64,000 nucleotides of DNA, from NCBI RefSeq assembly GCF_027595985.1, contig NC_073302.1, positions 12,073,811 through 12,137,810 on the forward strand. Direction: 5' to 3'. Below are positions 61,840-64,000 of the stretch, one piece after another. The notes below the pieces were generated by a model, which saw only the letters and a program-made list of their open reading frames with translations, was not told the DNA's origin and did no database searches. Position numbers and translations under genes: made by a program. Origin of the DNA: Sorex araneus (Eukaryota > Chordata > Mammalia > Eulipotyphla > Soricidae). Positions within the stretch are counted from its first letter, which is position 1, and each line of letters starts with the position of its first letter.

Positions 61840-62363
61840 TCTCCTGGCCCTGCAGAGCAAACTTCTCAGGAAAAACAATCCCCAAACAAAGCCTCCCCTG
61901 ATCTGGGGACAGAACAGGCCCAGGGGGCAACGAGCCAGAGCACCGGAGGAGAGCACGGGGCAGAGCAGGGTCCCAGGACAGGCCCTTCCTCCTGGCTGCC
62001 AGCTTCCAGGGGGGCCCCGCAGAAGGCTGGTCCCCGTCCTGAGCCTCAGTGTCCCCGTCTGTGAATGACACCCCTGATGGCACACAGACGCACAGGAGGC
62101 AGCGAGGTGAATTCCTAGCCATCGGTTGGGGTGAGGTGGCCCCCTGAACTGATTGATGGCGAGTGTCATGCCCCTTCACGATCAGCAAACTGAGGCTCAG
62201 AGAGGGTGGCCCTAGGGGGGCAGGAGTAGCTACAGGGATCTGGGTTCCTACAGGGTGAGCTGGCTCTGAGTCTTCCTCTCACCCCTCCAGGCCTCTCAGG
62301 CTCGGGAGAGAGCACAGAGGTACGAGCAAGACTCAGGTACCACAGGGCTCCCAGAGTATCTCT

Positions 62364-62547
62364 GGTCCCGGAGTGATAGCAGCAAGGAGGGTGTTTTCCT
62401 TGCATGCAGCCAACCTGAATTCGATCCCCGGCATCCCATAGGGTCCCCCAAGCACTTCCAGGAGTAACTCCTGAGTGCAGAGCCAGGAGTAACCCCTGAG
62501 CATCGCTGGGTGTGACCCAAAAAGCAAAAGAAACAAAAAACCAAACC
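62364..62547 (+). mobile_element. Short SINE
   Basis: CCCGGAGTGATAGCAGC to GTGTGACCCAAAAAGC, flanked by copies of CAGAGTATCTCTGG. Confidence 0.93.
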
Positions 62548-63378
62548 AGAGTATCTCTGGGGGCAGACTGAGAAGCCCACAGGACCCCAGACATGGCAGG
62601 GGAGACTCTCTCATCCCCCAAAGATACCTACTATTGCAGGTAACCAAAGTTACCTGCAGGGTAATAGCACATCAGACCTGCCCAGGAAGCGGCCACAACC
62701 AGACATCTGACCACAACATCGCTCCCCCCCCCCTCCCCCGTGAAAGGCCCAATCTCTCTGCCTGCTTCCTGGGCAGCAGGGAGCCCTCAAGGACTCAGCG
62801 TGGTGGGGGGGGCCCTGAAGTTCACTTGAGGGAGTAGCCAGCAGAGAGTCCCGAGGGCCCTGGTGAGTTCCACTGGAGTCTTGAAGTTTGCTGTTAGGGA
62901 CTAGGAATGGCATATCTAGGGGAAGGAACAGCAAAGCAAAGGCTCAGAGGCATGGCCAGCTCTGGGAGGCTTGGAGAGGTGTGGCTGGCTGAGGGCTGGA
63001 CCAGAACCTGCTGGGAACGGGTCTGACTGCTCCCCAGTTCTGAAGATTAGTCACCATAGCGTAACAAGAGCAGAACAAAACCAACCAGAATGCTTGAGCA
63101 GCGTTGGGATGGAGTCAGAGAAGCAATAAGTGTGTCCCTATGGAAAGTTGTATTGATGACTGATCATACCCACGATGCAGGCGTCAACAACGGTGCCAGC
63201 AACCACTGTGTACTTCAGACTAGAAACATTTCCTGAGGAGTGGTGCAGTCTGTGCCTAGCCTATAAACACTCCTCATTAGCTCGGTTGAAGACTCAGCCC
63301 ATTTGTGGCGATAGCCTGGCCAAGTTCGCACGTGTGATAAAACTGGGTGGCCAGGCCCGGACTAAGAGTCCAGCAAGC

Positions 63379-63535
63379 GGCTTGCACGAGGCTTGCCTTG
63401 CACACGGCTCACCTAGGTTCGATCCCCGGCATCCCCTACAGTTCCCCAAGCACCACCAGGAGTAATTCCTGAATACAGAGCCAGGAGGAACTCCCAACAC
63501 CACCAGGTGTGGCCCAAAACAAAACAAAACAAAAA
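63379..63535 (+). mobile_element. Short SINE, head partly lost
   Basis: GCTTGCCTTGCACACGGC, GGTTCGATCCCCGGCATCC and GTGTGGCCCAAAAC with an AAAAC tail. Confidence 0.88.
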
Positions 63536-63900
63536 CAATTGGTGGCCTCCCTCAGACTTCACTGGTGCTGCCTGTTCCCTGGTCTGATTTCTGTCACAGT
63601 CCCAGAGTCCCTCTCTGATGGCAAATCAGGAATAATGGAGCCACACTGGGTGGTGCTCAGGGACTCCAGCCAGCTCAGAGGTCACGCCTGGCGGTGCTCA
63701 GGGCTCGGTGAGGGGCTGAGGACTGAACCAGGGCCTCCAGCAGGCAGAGCGCCAGCTCAGCCTGGAGCTCGTACCCAGGCCCTGGTAAGCAAGGAGAGAA
63801 GGATAGTTTCATCTCGGTGAGCGTCTGACTGGCACTGGGAGTCCCCTGAGGCCTTCCTGGGACCCTTCCTTTGACCAGGCTTCAGGAGCCTCTCAGCGAG

Positions 63901-63901
<1 letters not shown>

Positions 63902-63946
<45 letters not shown>

Positions 63947-63965
63947 CATGCACGCACGCATGCAC
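63902..63965. repeat. CA dinucleotide array
   Basis: ACACAC run ending in CACGCACGCATGC near the window edge. Confidence 0.95.
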
Positions 63966-64000
63966 ACAGAGTTAGAACTGCCCCCAAGGCTGCCCTGACC

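Larger units (their letters stand above)
48561..64000. other. Region upstream of the GSN secreted exon
   Basis: 15.4 kb without a recognised coding exon. In other mammals untranslated first exons of cytosolic GSN lie upstream of the secreted exon, so part of this is probably GSN intron. Contents: about 15 SINEs, a GAAA/GGAA array (51695-51905), a GT array (52985-53035), poly-C runs (53281-53312, 53575-53589, 55848-55863), a LINE 3' end (56638-57171), an AT-rich 11-bp repeat (60800-60862) and a CA array (63902-63965). The unique-looking blocks are 52.1-54.05, 57.7-60.08 and 61.4-62.3 kb. Confidence 0.7.

Overview
This is vertebrate nuclear DNA: a mammalian window holding two well-known genes in tail-to-tail order. 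The 3' half of STOM (stomatin) lies on the + strand at about 2.9-11 kb. All 17 coding exons of the secreted form of GSN (gelsolin) lie on the - strand at 21.75-48.18 kb. The two genes are also neighbours in other mammals (human 9q33, from memory). More than 50 copies of a tRNA-derived SINE are scattered through the window. They begin GGGGCTGGAGCGATAGCACA and carry intact pol III A and B boxes. From memory this SINE is typical of shrews, with Sorex araneus the best fit. The species call rests on that recognition, not on a search.

Layout. 1-2872: STOM intron, mostly old repeats. 2873-10095: the last three coding exons of STOM, whose joined reading frame gives the C-terminal 177 residues of stomatin, followed by a 3' UTR to about 10.99 kb. 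About 11-21.4 kb: convergent intergenic DNA with SINEs, one solo retroviral LTR (12009-12557, antisense to STOM), a possible second LTR-like block (16560-17290), CA-rich microsatellites and a 74-bp tandem duplication. 21455-48177: GSN. Splicing the 17 coding segments gives 2340 nt in frame, a 779-residue precursor against 782 in human, with no frameshift or stop. A second 24-nt first exon at 47927-47950 encodes MEKLFCCF and gives a third N-terminus. A CpG island covers both 5' exons. About 48.6-64 kb: DNA upstream of these GSN starts, rich in SINEs, with a LINE 3' end, a long GAAA/GGAA tract and a few candidate regulatory motifs. No coding exon was found there.

How the genes work. Stomatin is an oligomeric SPFH-domain membrane scaffold that modulates ion channels and transporters. 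Gelsolin is a six-domain Ca2+- and PIP2-regulated actin-severing and capping protein, made as a secreted plasma form and as cytosolic forms from alternative 5' exons. They share no pathway that the sequence shows; their adjacency looks like conserved synteny.

No undescribed gene system was found. The most unusual feature is a minisatellite that has copied the splice acceptor and first codons of GSN exon 4 about four times in a row (38701-38960). Next come the nested L1/SINE insertion with three copies of one target site, the clean solo LTR, and an extra cysteine in gelsolin domain 2. Most long open frames elsewhere are translations of microsatellites or SINEs and are not genes.
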